Part shown: positions 8,167-17,160 of the stretch, piece after piece
Layout of the letters: every line of letters begins with the position of its first letter
Numbering within the stretch: the stretch's first letter is position 1
Assembly: GCF_023374055.1 (NCBI RefSeq)
Contig: NZ_JAMBEP010000002.1
Coordinates: forward strand, 124,001-188,000
Origin: Luteimonas galliterrae
GTDB taxonomy: Bacteria; Pseudomonadota; Gammaproteobacteria; Xanthomonadales; Xanthomonadaceae
Length of the DNA stretch: 64,000 nt
Direction: 5' to 3'
The notes under the pieces: generated by a model
Seen by the model: the letters and a program-made list of their open reading frames with translations, nothing else
Told to the model about the DNA's origin: nothing
The model's database searches: none
Translations under genes and position numbers: made by a program

Positions 8167-8724
8167 ATGCATCGCCACCGTTTTTTCTTCGCCGCTTTCG
8201 TCGCGACCGCCATCGCCGCCTGTTCCACGATCGGCGCGATGTCGGCCTGGCTCAACAACCAGGTGTCCTATAGCGCGCCGCAGTTGCAGCGCTATCTGGA
8301 TCGGCGCTTCCCGCGCGATTTCGACAAGCTCGGCGGGCTGGTCTCGGTTACGCTAGCCAATCCGAGGCTTTCGCTGCCGCCCGGCGAACATCGGTTGCGG
8401 CTGGAATTCGACATGGGCATCGGCGCTCTCGGCGGGCAAGGCGCGCCGAGCGGGCATTTGGCGCTGAGCAGCGGCTTGCGCTACGACGCCGCCACGCAAG
8501 GCCTGCATTTGTCCGATCCGGAATTGCTGCAGTTCGACCTGCCTGGTGCGGGCTCGCTGTTGAAGGGCGGCGCGCGCGGCATCGTCAACAGCCTGTTGGC
8601 CGAGTACGCGCGCAGCGAGCCGGTGTACCGGCTGGAGCCGGACCTGCTCGAAAAACTGCCCGCCGGCAAACGCATCGGCGCGGTCGACATCGACGACGGC
8701 CGCGTGGTGGTGCGCCTGCAATGA
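8167..8724 (+). CDS. DUF1439 family lipoprotein (YceB-like)
   Basis: This 185-residue lipoprotein has a signal peptide ending in the lipobox AIAAC (Cys about residue 19). The body shows DUF1439 features: YSAPQLQRYLDRRFPRDFDKL near the N-terminus, and alternating strands including LRLEFDMGIGALGG and GHLALSSGLRYD. E. coli YceB belongs to this family; its role is unknown. GGAG precedes the ATG by 6 bases. It begins a run of three lipoprotein genes joined by 4-base overlaps. Confidence 0.83.
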   Translation: MHRHRFFFAAFVATAIAACSTIGAMSAWLNNQVSYSAPQLQRYLDRRFPRDFDKLGGLVSVTLANPRLSLPPGEHRLRLEFDMGIGALGGQGAPSGHLALSSGLRYDAATQGLHLSDPELLQFDLPGAGSLLKGGARGIVNSLLAEYARSEPVYRLEPDLLEKLPAGKRIGAVDIDDGRVVVRLQ

Positions 8725-9452
8725 ACGCGATCGCGACGCAGATGAAGCGGTGCGCGGCGGCGCTGTCGGTCCTGTTGCTGTCGGCATCGATACTGGCGGC
8801 CTGCGGAAAGGACGATGCCGACGCGGCGAAGCAAGGCGAGACCGACGAAAAAGGATTGCCGGCGCCCGCCCGCGCCTCCGGTTCGGTCACCGGCATGCCG
8901 GACGATCCCGGTCCCGGCACTGCGGCGCCGGTCACCGGGGAACCGCCGCCGCCGGAAATGCCGATCGTGATCGACGGCGAGCTGGATCCCGCCAATCCGG
9001 AAACCGGGCTGCTGCCCGGCGGCGTCGAGCCGGAATCGGATCCGGCCCCGGACGATTCCGCATCGCAAACCGCTGCGGAACCCACGCCCGAGGATGCGAT
9101 CGCGGTGGTCCGCGACTACTACGATTCGATCAATAGCGGCAGCTTCGCGCGCGCGTATTCGCTGTGGTCGGACGGCGGCCGCAGCAGCGGGCAGTCGCCG
9201 GAGCAATTTGCGGCGGGGTTCGCCGAAACGGCCAAAGTCGATGTCGAGATCCAACAGCCCGGCCGGGTCGACGCCGCGGCGGGATCGCGCTACATCGAAG
9301 TGCCGGTGGCGATCAGCGCGACGCGCAAGGACGGCAGCGTGCGCAAATACGTCGGCGCTTACACGCTGCGCCGCGCCGTGGTGGACGGCGCTAGCGCCGA
9401 GCAACGCGCCTGGCGGATAGGTTCGGCCGACATCAGGGAAGTGAAGCCATGA
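8721..9452 (+). CDS. Lipoprotein with NTF2-like C-terminal domain, unknown
   Basis: The 243-residue product has a lipobox LAAC (Cys about residue 28), then a Pro/Asp/Glu-rich linker to about residue 120. A compact C-terminal domain follows, beginning EDAIAVVRDYYDSINSGSFA and ending with WRIGSADIREVKP. The pattern of a helix pair followed by strands resembles NTF2/SnoaL-like folds. Its start overlaps the previous gene by ATGA and its end overlaps the next gene, so the three are translationally coupled. No active-site motif is evident. Confidence 0.7.
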   Translation: MNAIATQMKRCAAALSVLLLSASILAACGKDDADAAKQGETDEKGLPAPARASGSVTGMPDDPGPGTAAPVTGEPPPPEMPIVIDGELDPANPETGLLPGGVEPESDPAPDDSASQTAAEPTPEDAIAVVRDYYDSINSGSFARAYSLWSDGGRSSGQSPEQFAAGFAETAKVDVEIQQPGRVDAAAGSRYIEVPVAISATRKDGSVRKYVGAYTLRRAVVDGASAEQRAWRIGSADIREVKP

Positions 9453-10186
9453 ACCTGTCGCGCGCTCGTCTCGCCATCGCGGCCTGCCTGCTGCTGTCCG
9501 CCTGCCAGCGCACGCCCGACGCAGCCGCGCCTGCGCAACCGGCAGTGCCCGAACCCGCGGCCGCGGACTCGGTTCCGCCGCCTGCGCCCGCCGAACCGGC
9601 CGGCACGGGCGAAAAGACGGCGGCTTACGTGTTGCCCGGCGATTTCGACGCCGGCACCGGATTGGCCGACCTGCAAGCGCGCTTCGGCGAGGCCAACGTC
9701 CGCACCGGCGAAGTGCCGGGCGCGGAGGGCGAAACGGTATCGGGCATCGTCTTGTTTCCCGACGATCCCAAACGCCGTGCCTATCTCTATTTCGACGACG
9801 AGAAAGCGCTGGCCGGCCTGAACCTGGTCCGCGCCTTCGACCACGAAACGCAGTGGTCGCTCGACAACGGATTGCGCATCGGCACGCCGTTGAAGGAAGT
9901 CGTAGCCATGAACGGCAAGCCGATCAAGTATTACGGGCTGGATTGGGATTACGGCGGCACGGTGACTTCGTTCAACGGCGGCAAGCTGGAACCACCACCG
10001 GATGCGCCCGTGAAGCGCATCATCCAACTAGGCTCCAACTCGACAGCAGACAATCCGCAACCCGACGACGCCTACCCGATCGGCGACAGCGAGTTCTCCA
10101 GCGACGATCCCGCATACCCGCGGCAGGGCGACTACGTGATCGTCGGCGAGATCGCCGTTTCGTTCCCGGGCAAGCAAGACAACTAG
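9449..10186 (+). CDS. Lipoprotein of unknown function, third in the coupled run
   Basis: This is a 245-aa lipoprotein with lipobox LSAC (Cys about residue 19) and a Pro/Ala linker. Residues about 60-130 include GTGLADLQARFGEANVRTGE and a second, similar turn LRIGTPLKEVVAMNGKP. Short helix-strand units of this kind resemble small SmpA/OmlA-type or DUF-type folds, but I cannot name the family. The ATGA overlap ties its translation to the upstream lipoprotein. Confidence 0.68.
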   Translation: MNLSRARLAIAACLLLSACQRTPDAAAPAQPAVPEPAAADSVPPPAPAEPAGTGEKTAAYVLPGDFDAGTGLADLQARFGEANVRTGEVPGAEGETVSGIVLFPDDPKRRAYLYFDDEKALAGLNLVRAFDHETQWSLDNGLRIGTPLKEVVAMNGKPIKYYGLDWDYGGTVTSFNGGKLEPPPDAPVKRIIQLGSNSTADNPQPDDAYPIGDSEFSSDDPAYPRQGDYVIVGEIAVSFPGKQDN

Positions 10187-10227
10187 CGTCGCGGCGATGC
10201 TTTTCCCCTCTCCCTTTTACGGGGTGA

Positions 10228-10266
10228 AGGGGGCTTACATGCGGATCACCGATTCGCATGCCCCCT
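10228..10266. terminator. Hairpin after the lipoprotein run
   Basis: AGGGGG/CCCCCT and CATGCG/CGCATG form a 12-bp interrupted stem around an 11-base loop, between the last lipoprotein gene and the convergent DUF5916 gene. It could terminate transcription from either side. The rest of 10187-10403 shows further short GGGAGAGGG-type repeats but no gene. Confidence 0.45.
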
Positions 10267-10403
10267 GAATGCCCTTGCGAATAGCAAGGGCCGGGGCGCG
10301 GAGCTGGGACAGGCCGAAGGCTAGGGAGAGGGCTCGGCTTTTCGCGCTATGCCTCGGCAAGCTTCATCAAAAGCGTGTGAATAAGTTCGCACGAAACCCT
10401 GCC

Positions 10404-12632
10404 TTACAGCTCGAAGCGATAGCTGAACTTCACCAGCAACTGCTCGTCGTCGCGCAACTCGAAGCTGTCGCGCAGCAGGTGGCCGGCGCCATCCGAGAAT
10501 TCCTGCCTGTCGAACCCGCCGCGTCCGTAAACCACGTACAGATAGGACAGCGGCGCGATTTCGTACCGGTAGCGGATCTGGAACCCGAGATTGCTGAGGC
10601 TGAAATCTTCGATCGGATCTTCGCTGGGGATGGCATTGCCCGCAACGTCAACGCGATAGGCCTGCTTGAGCTGCGCATCGATCGCCAGCGACTGCAGCTT
10701 GACGCGCAATTCCTGCCTGTCGTCGATGTTCCAGGTCACGCCGGCATTGATGTGCCACTCGCGGCCACGGAAGCTGCCGATCAGGTTGTCGCGTTCCCAC
10801 AGCAGCCAGTCGGGCGTGTCGTCGGCGTAGAAGCCGGCGTAAAGGCTGAAGGCGTCGCTGATGAAATAGGTCGGTTCGTACGACAGGCTCCAGCCGATCT
10901 TGTCGTTGCCGGCCAGGCCGCCGGTCAGCAATTCCGCTTCGAGCGTGTGCGACCAGCGCCCCTTGCGCGGACGCTGGTATTCGAAATAGGCATTGAAATT
11001 CGCCGGCAACTTCACCAGGCCGTTGCCGCGGGTAAGCAAGTCGTCGTAGCCGGGGCCGTTGACGTTGATCTGCGCGTATTCGTAGCTGCCGTTGCGCAGT
11101 CTGCCTTCGCGGCTCAAGCGGAACTGCGAGCCGAGGTCGTCGCCGTGATCGTTGTGGTCGCTGCTGATCCGTGCGCGCCAGTCCTTCGACGAGTAGCGCG
11201 AATCGGCCGGCAAGTCGGTGAAACGGCGCTTGACTTCCCAATGCACGTAATTGGTGCTGTTGCGCGACAGGTAGCCGGCGTCGTTGATTTCCAGATCGTT
11301 GCCGAAATGCATCGCGATCCACTGCTGGCGCCAGCCGTGGTCCATCTCGTAGTCGGCCCAGACCGTCGCGCCGGTGTCGCTGAAGCTGTCGCCGGCGTCG
11401 TCGATTTTGCTGCCGAAGACGCGGGTCTGGATGTTCCAGCGCTGCGTCGGCCGCCAGTTGTGGTCGATGCCGAGCACGGTAGCTTCGCGGTCGAAATACG
11501 GGCGCTCGACCTGGGTGACCATCATGCCCAGGTTCTGGCTCGCGAAATCGCGCACCATGCGCAGCGCGTAGAACGAACGTCCGACTTCATCGGCCTCGTC
11601 GGCTGCGAACACGCCGTATTTGGTTCCGCCCAAGCTGCCGTTGAGCTTGACCGCCGCGGTGATGTCGCCGGCACCGTTGCCGTCGTCGGCCGGCGCGCCG
11701 ATGCGGCGCGTGTACAGCAGCTGGCTGAAGTCGGATGGCGTGGTGTATTCGAAGATGCCCTGGTTCTCGGTGAAGAACGGGCGCTTGTCGCTGATGAAGG
11801 TTTCGGTGGCGCTGAAGTTGACCACCAAGTCGTCGCTCTCGACCTGGCCGAAATCGGGATTGATCGTCGCCGTCGCCTGGAATTGCCCGTTCGGCTTCCA
11901 GAAAATGTCCACGCCGCCGTCGAAATCGCTGTCGCCGTTGATGTTGTCGTACAGGCCGGACACATACGGCGTCAGCGCGATCAAGGACTGGCTGTATTGC
12001 GCCATCTCGACCTCTTTGAAGTCGGACAGGAAGCGCGGGCGCTCGAAACTCGCCGTCGGCCATGCCGAACGCTCGCCGCTGGAGCCGATCACCCGGTCCA
12101 GGTAGATCTTCATCTTGCGCCGGTCGCCATCGGCCTTGTGCATCGGCGCGATGTACCACGGGATCAGCATTTCCACCGACCAGGTGTCGCCTTCCTCGCT
12201 GACGGCGTGCTTCCAGTTGCCGTCCCAGTCGTCGTTGAACTGGTTCTCGTTGGTGATCACCGCGTCGGCCACGCCGCCGGTCGAAGCGATGGTGAAGTTG
12301 TAGCCGGTGCGGCCGTCGCCGTCGAAATCGACCATCAGGTTGACTCGGTCGACCTGGTCTTCGAAATCGCGCTGCACGCGCTGGCGGGTGCGCGGCACGC
12401 TCGCCGGCTGCACGTTCCTGAAGGCGATGGCCAGGCCTTCGGGCGTGGACAGGATCCAGGCCTCGGTCGGCTGCGAACCCGGCGCAAGGCTCAGCGGCTG
12501 CACCTGGCGGAAATCGGTGACGTGCTGGGCGCCCTGCCATTCGGCCGGATCGATACGGCCGTCGACCTCGACCGCAAAAGCCGGCGCGGATAGCGCCATC
12601 AGGACGGCAACGGCCAAGCGTGCAGCGCGCAT
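10404..12632 (-). CDS. DUF5916 family outer-membrane protein with CBM9-like N-terminus
   Basis: The 742-aa product has a signal peptide (cleavage probably after PAFA near residue 20). Its N-terminal beta-sandwich resembles carbohydrate-binding family 9 (VDGRIDPAEWQGAQ; FDGDGRTGYNFTIAS). The remainder, from about residue 215, is a DUF5916 beta-barrel-like domain with FWKPNGQFQATATINPDFGQ and KRPFFTENQGIFEY. The final residues LVKFSYRFEL fit an outer-membrane barrel end. The ligand is unknown. The family is frequent in Xanthomonadaceae and Bacteroidetes. It appears monocistronic and converges with the lipoprotein run. Confidence 0.87.
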   Translation of the reverse strand: MRAARLAVAVLMALSAPAFAVEVDGRIDPAEWQGAQHVTDFRQVQPLSLAPGSQPTEAWILSTPEGLAIAFRNVQPASVPRTRQRVQRDFEDQVDRVNLMVDFDGDGRTGYNFTIASTGGVADAVITNENQFNDDWDGNWKHAVSEEGDTWSVEMLIPWYIAPMHKADGDRRKMKIYLDRVIGSSGERSAWPTASFERPRFLSDFKEVEMAQYSQSLIALTPYVSGLYDNINGDSDFDGGVDIFWKPNGQFQATATINPDFGQVESDDLVVNFSATETFISDKRPFFTENQGIFEYTTPSDFSQLLYTRRIGAPADDGNGAGDITAAVKLNGSLGGTKYGVFAADEADEVGRSFYALRMVRDFASQNLGMMVTQVERPYFDREATVLGIDHNWRPTQRWNIQTRVFGSKIDDAGDSFSDTGATVWADYEMDHGWRQQWIAMHFGNDLEINDAGYLSRNSTNYVHWEVKRRFTDLPADSRYSSKDWRARISSDHNDHGDDLGSQFRLSREGRLRNGSYEYAQINVNGPGYDDLLTRGNGLVKLPANFNAYFEYQRPRKGRWSHTLEAELLTGGLAGNDKIGWSLSYEPTYFISDAFSLYAGFYADDTPDWLLWERDNLIGSFRGREWHINAGVTWNIDDRQELRVKLQSLAIDAQLKQAYRVDVAGNAIPSEDPIEDFSLSNLGFQIRYRYEIAPLSYLYVVYGRGGFDRQEFSDGAGHLLRDSFELRDDEQLLVKFSYRFEL

Positions 12633-12779
12633 TCGGTCTTTCCTAATCGGGCCCCGGCCCCAATGACGCGCAAATTACCGACAATGCAAGCCGTTACCGA
12701 CTGGCGTTAGTCATGGCAACCTTTTCGGCATTTCCCGCATCCGTCAGGCAGGGCCGGCGTTTCCGGTCCGCCCGCGGCG

Positions 12780-13250
12780 TCAGCGCTTGGGCTGCAGCAT
12801 CGTCCCGGTGCAGTTCTTGGCACCGCATTTGCATGCCCACAGCTTCTTGGCCTTGGCGGTATGCGGTTCGTCCAGGACGATGCCGTAGTTGTAAGTGAGC
12901 TCTTCGCCGGGCTTGATGTCGCGGATGGCCTCGATGAACACCTTGTCCTTGTGGCGCTTGCCCTTCGCGTTCTCCTCGATCACGGCCTCGCAATTGGGCT
13001 TGCAGCTGTGGTTGATCCAGCGCGCGATGTTGCCGTCGACGTTGGCGTCGACCACGTAATCGTCGTTGAGGGTGAACAGGAAGGTGTGGCCGTTCTCGTC
13101 GACTTCGCCGTAGGCCTCGTCCACTTCGTCGTGCGTGCGCAACTTGCCCTTGTAGCGGACGATGCGCTCGCCCTTGCTGATCTCTTCGGTGGCGAAAACG
13201 CCATTGCCGTGGATCGGGGACAGGCGGGCGGCGATCTTCTTGCGCGGCAT
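12780..13250 (-). CDS. SET-domain protein-lysine methyltransferase
   Basis: The product is 156 aa from the ATG at 13250. It contains nearly the whole SET fold: SPIHGNGVFATEEISKGE at the start, the AdoMet pocket RWINHSCKPNCEA (NHSC motif), and GEELTYNYG with the catalytic tyrosines. A post-SET cysteine cluster CKCGAKNCTG closes it, with a zinc-binding Cys from the NHSC region. Such stand-alone bacterial SET proteins methylate lysines of unknown targets. The neighbouring HU-like and other basic proteins could be considered, but this is speculation. A longer reading frame upstream exists but reaches into the divergent cytochrome gene. Confidence 0.87.
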   Translation of the reverse strand: MPRKKIAARLSPIHGNGVFATEEISKGERIVRYKGKLRTHDEVDEAYGEVDENGHTFLFTLNDDYVVDANVDGNIARWINHSCKPNCEAVIEENAKGKRHKDKVFIEAIRDIKPGEELTYNYGIVLDEPHTAKAKKLWACKCGAKNCTGTMLQPKR

Positions 13251-13374
13251 CGATTTTTTCCGTGGTCGGGAGACGATATTGTCGCCGAACCGTCTTGCCG
13301 AGGCTATGGCCGATGGCCTGGCACGGACGATTTCGGCGTATTCGGCTGCGTCCCCTCTCTTTAAACCCGACGTC

Positions 13375-13925
13375 ATGCGCTCGCTTTCCCTGCTCGCCCT
13401 CGGCGCCATCGCCGCTTTGTCCGGCTGCGGCGCCGACTCGTCTTACGCCGGCGGTAAGCAGCCCACCGCGGCGGCCACGCCTTTCCGGCAGAGCCTGTCC
13501 GAGGAAGATCTGCTGGCCCGCGGCGAATATCTGATCCGCACCACCGGCTGCAACGATTGCCACACCGCCGGCTATGCCGAGCAGCAGGGCAACGTCGACA
13601 AGTCGCAATGGCTCACCGGCTCGCCGATGGGCACAAGGGGCCGTGGGGCACCACCTACGCCGCCAATCTGCGCTTGAAGCTCGCCGGCATGAACGAGACG
13701 CAGTGGCTCGAGTACAGCGCCAAGCTGCGTACCCGTCCGCTGATGCCGGATTTCGCACTGCGCGCCATGACGGAAGCCGACCGTCGTGCCATCTACCGCT
13801 TCATCAAATCGTTGGGGCCCGGCGGCGGCCCGGCGCCGGCGGTTCTGCCGCCGGGCCACAAACCGGCGCCTCCCTATCTCGAGCTGGTATTGCCAGGCGC
13901 CCAGGCACCCGCCCAGTCGGGCTGA
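13375..13925 (+). pseudogene. c-type cytochrome lipoprotein, interrupted by a frameshift
   Basis: The gene starts at the ATG 13375 and encodes a lipoprotein signal (LSGC lipobox) and one haem-binding motif CNDCH near residue 63. After SQWLTGSPMG the frame runs into unrelated sequence and a stop at 13677. The homologous continuation GPWGTTYAANLRLKLAGM is in another frame and runs to 13925. Restoring one base near 13632 (reading GGC-CAC) joins the halves into a protein of about 183 aa. Either a real one-base deletion or a sequencing error explains this. The intact form would be a periplasmic electron carrier. Confidence 0.82.
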
Positions 13926-13947
13926 ACCTCTTCCCTGAACCAGTCGC

Positions 13948-13985
13948 TTGGCGTCGGCCTCCTGAATCAGTACAATTTCAGTACT
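13948..13985 (+). promoter_or_regulatory. Predicted suf operon promoter with overlapping CAGTAC repeats
   Basis: TTGGCG (13948-13953) and TACAAT (13971-13976) are spaced by 17 bases, a strong sigma-70 promoter. Two CAGTAC hexamers (13968-13973 and 13979-13984) are 11 bases apart, one helical turn, and straddle the -10 box. This is where an Rrf2/IscR-type repressor should bind, so autoregulation by the downstream regulator is likely. Confidence 0.65.
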
Positions 13986-14038
13986 CATTAGGACAGCCAG
14001 AAGCCGCCCGCCCGCGGGCCGGCTTCAAGCCAGACGAC

Positions 14039-14488
14039 ATGCTCCGGGTCACCAAACTCACCGATTACGCCAGCGTGGTGCTGACCGTGCTGGCCAGCGA
14101 GCCCGACGCCGTGCTCAGCGCTACCGGACTGGCCGAGCGGGCGGGCCTGGAAACGCCCACCGTGGCCAAGGTGCTCAAGCCGCTGGCCCAGGCCGGCCTG
14201 GTCGAGGCCTTCCGCGGCGCCAACGGCGGCTACCGGTTGGCGCGCGCGCCGGCCGATATCTCGCTGATCGAGATCGTCGAAGCGATCGAAGGCCCGCTCG
14301 GCATGACCGAATGCAGCGTCCACGCCGGCGCCTGCGGCATCGAACGCTCTTGCACCGCGCGCGCCAATTGGCGCCGCATCAACGACGTCGTCGCCGACGC
14401 GCTGCGCGGCGTCAGCTTGGCCGACATGGTCGGCCCGCCCAGGCCGCAGGCCAAAAAAGCGATCCCCGCGTCGCTGGCCGCGAATTGA
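14039..14488 (+). CDS. sufR: SUF system Fe-S regulator, Rrf2/IscR family
   Basis: This 149-aa Rrf2 regulator has a winged helix-turn-helix N-terminal domain (LRVTKLTDYASVVLTVLA; LETPTVAKVLKPLAQAGLVE; RGANGGYRLAR). Three cysteines at about 92, 99 and 105 (ECSVHAGAC...SC) match the [2Fe-2S] ligands of IscR. It corresponds to the gammaproteobacterial/xanthomonad SUF regulator type. It should sense Fe-S status and control the operon it heads. A good promoter with repeat operators lies about 60 bases upstream, and sufB begins 12 bases downstream. Confidence 0.92.
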   Translation: MLRVTKLTDYASVVLTVLASEPDAVLSATGLAERAGLETPTVAKVLKPLAQAGLVEAFRGANGGYRLARAPADISLIEIVEAIEGPLGMTECSVHAGACGIERSCTARANWRRINDVVADALRGVSLADMVGPPRPQAKKAIPASLAAN

Positions 14489-14499
14489 GGTAAGCCATC

Positions 14500-15939
14500 A
14501 TGGCCATCGAAAACGCACATATCATCGAACAGCTGGGCCGCCGCTACGACGCCGGCTTCGTCACCGATATCGAATCCGATTCGTTCCCGCCGGGCTTGAG
14601 CGAGGACGTCGTCCGCGCCCTTTCCGCGAAAAAGAACGAGCCGGAGTGGATGACGCAGTGGCGCCTGTCCGCCTACCGCCACTGGCTGACCATGCCGGTG
14701 CCGCACTGGGCCAAGCTGAAGATCGCGCCGATCGATTTCCAGGCGATCAGCTACTTCAGCGCGCCCAAGGCCAAGTACGCTTCGCTGGACGAAGTGCCGC
14801 AGGAACTGATCGACACCTACGACAAGCTCGGCGTGCCGTTGCACGAGCGCGCCAAGCTCGCGGGCGTGGCGGTCGATGCCGTGTTCGACTCGGTCAGCGT
14901 CGGCACCACCTTCCGCAAGGAGCTCGCCGAGAAGGGCGTCATCTTCTGCTCGATGTCCGAAGCCATCCAGGAGCACCCGGAACTGGTGCGGCAATACCTG
15001 GGCAGCGTGGTGCCGACCGGCGACAACTACTTCGCCGCGCTCAATTCGGCGGTGTTCTCCGACGGCAGCTTCGTGTTCATTCCCAAGGGCGTGCGCTGCC
15101 CGATGGAACTGAGCACCTATTTCCGGATCAACGCGCTCAATACCGGCCAGTTCGAACGCACCCTAATCATCGCCGAAGACAAGAGCTACGTCTCCTATCT
15201 GGAAGGCTGCACCGCGCCGATGCGCGACGAGAACCAGCTGCATGCGGCCGTGGTCGAACTGGTCGCGCTGGACGACGCGGAGATCAAGTATTCGACCGTG
15301 CAGAACTGGTACCCGGGCGACGAGGAAGGCCGCGGCGGCATCTATAACTTCGTCACCAAGCGCGGCGAGTGCCGCGGCGCGCGCAGCAAGATCTCGTGGA
15401 CGCAGGTCGAGACCGGTTCGGCGATCACTTGGAAATACCCCAGTTGCGTGCTGTTGGGAGACGATTCGACCGGCGAGTTCCATTCGGTCGCGCTCACCCA
15501 TCATCGCCAGCAAGCCGACACCGGCACCAAGATGATCCATGTCGGCAAGCGCACCAAGTCCAAGATCGTCAGCAAGGGCATCAGCGCCGGCCGCGGGCAG
15601 AACTCGTACCGCGGCCTGGTCAAGGTGGAGCGCAGCGCCGAGGGCGCGCGCAACCACACCCAGTGCGATTCGCTGCTGATCGGCAAGCAATGCGGCGCGC
15701 ACACCTTCCCGTACATCGAGGTCAAGCACCCGAGCGCGACGGTGGAGCACGAAGCCACCACGTCCAAGATCAGCGACGACCAGCTGTTCTACTGCCGCTC
15801 GCGCGGCATTTCGCAGGAAGACGCGGTGTCGCTGATCGTCGACGGCTTCTGCAAGCAGGTGTTCCGCGAGCTGCCGATGGAATTCGCGGTGGAAGCCAAG
15901 AAATTGCTGGAAGTCAGCCTGGAGGGGTCGGTCGGATGA
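14500..15939 (+). CDS. sufB: Fe-S cluster assembly scaffold SufB
   Basis: The 479-residue product is full length for SufB, part of the SufBC2D scaffold on which Fe-S clusters are built. Characteristic stretches include [39 protein letters not shown], and the C-terminal [22 protein letters not shown] precedes the ATG. Its stop codon overlaps the start of the next gene by 4 bases, and a GGAGGGG ribosome site for that gene lies inside the sufB coding end. Confidence 0.97.
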   Translation: MAIENAHIIEQLGRRYDAGFVTDIESDSFPPGLSEDVVRALSAKKNEPEWMTQWRLSAYRHWLTMPVPHWAKLKIAPIDFQAISYFSAPKAKYASLDEVPQELIDTYDKLGVPLHERAKLAGVAVDAVFDSVSVGTTFRKELAEKGVIFCSMSEAIQEHPELVRQYLGSVVPTGDNYFAALNSAVFSDGSFVFIPKGVRCPMELSTYFRINALNTGQFERTLIIAEDKSYVSYLEGCTAPMRDENQLHAAVVELVALDDAEIKYSTVQNWYPGDEEGRGGIYNFVTKRGECRGARSKISWTQVETGSAITWKYPSCVLLGDDSTGEFHSVALTHHRQQADTGTKMIHVGKRTKSKIVSKGISAGRGQNSYRGLVKVERSAEGARNHTQCDSLLIGKQCGAHTFPYIEVKHPSATVEHEATTSKISDDQLFYCRSRGISQEDAVSLIVDGFCKQVFRELPMEFAVEAKKLLEVSLEGSVG

Positions 15940-16394
15940 GGATCGCGCTCGTTTTCTGCCTGCTCATCGTTACCGGCCTCGCCGCGACGGCTTCGAACGC
16001 GGAGGACCTGGAATGCATGGGCATGGCCAACGACCAGTATTCGATCAACCAGTGCGCGCGCAAGAGCGCGGACGCGGCGGACGCGCAGTTGAATGCCGTC
16101 TACCGCGAACTGATCCGGGCGCAGAGCGGCGACGCGCTCGCCGTCGCAGCGATCAAGAACGCGCAACGCGCCTGGATCGCGTTCCGCGACCTGGAGATCG
16201 AGTCGAACTTTCCGGCCGAGAACAAGATGCTGGCCTACGGCTCGATGTATCCGCAATGCCACGCGATGGCGCTCGAATCCCTGACGCGCGTGCGTACCGC
16301 GCAGCTATGCCTGCAGCTGCGCGGACAGCGCGGCTCCACGGCCGCGTGCAAAGCCGTCGACGTTACGCCCAAATTCCCAGAATTCGGTTGCTGA
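15936..16394 (+). CDS. LprI/DUF1311-like secreted protein inside the suf operon
   Basis: The product is 152 aa with a signal peptide (cleavage near ASNA, residue 23). A DUF1311/LprI-type domain follows: [20 protein letters not shown] and [16 protein letters not shown], with [15 protein letters not shown]. LprI-like proteins of mycobacteria inhibit lysozyme; whether this one does is unknown. Six cysteines after the signal suggest disulfides in the periplasm. The ATG overlaps the sufB stop (ATGA) behind a strong GGAGGGG site, and sufC begins 2 bases after its stop. Its presence between two cytosolic scaffold genes is unusual. Confidence 0.85.
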   Translation: MRIALVFCLLIVTGLAATASNAEDLECMGMANDQYSINQCARKSADAADAQLNAVYRELIRAQSGDALAVAAIKNAQRAWIAFRDLEIESNFPAENKMLAYGSMYPQCHAMALESLTRVRTAQLCLQLRGQRGSTAACKAVDVTPKFPEFGC

Positions 16395-16395
16395 A

Positions 16396-17159
<764 letters not shown>

Positions 17160-17160
<1 letters not shown>

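Noticed and set aside
10269-12593. A 774-residue plus-strand frame opposite the DUF5916 gene
   Set aside because: It lacks any recognisable motif and mirrors the codons of the minus-strand outer-membrane protein.
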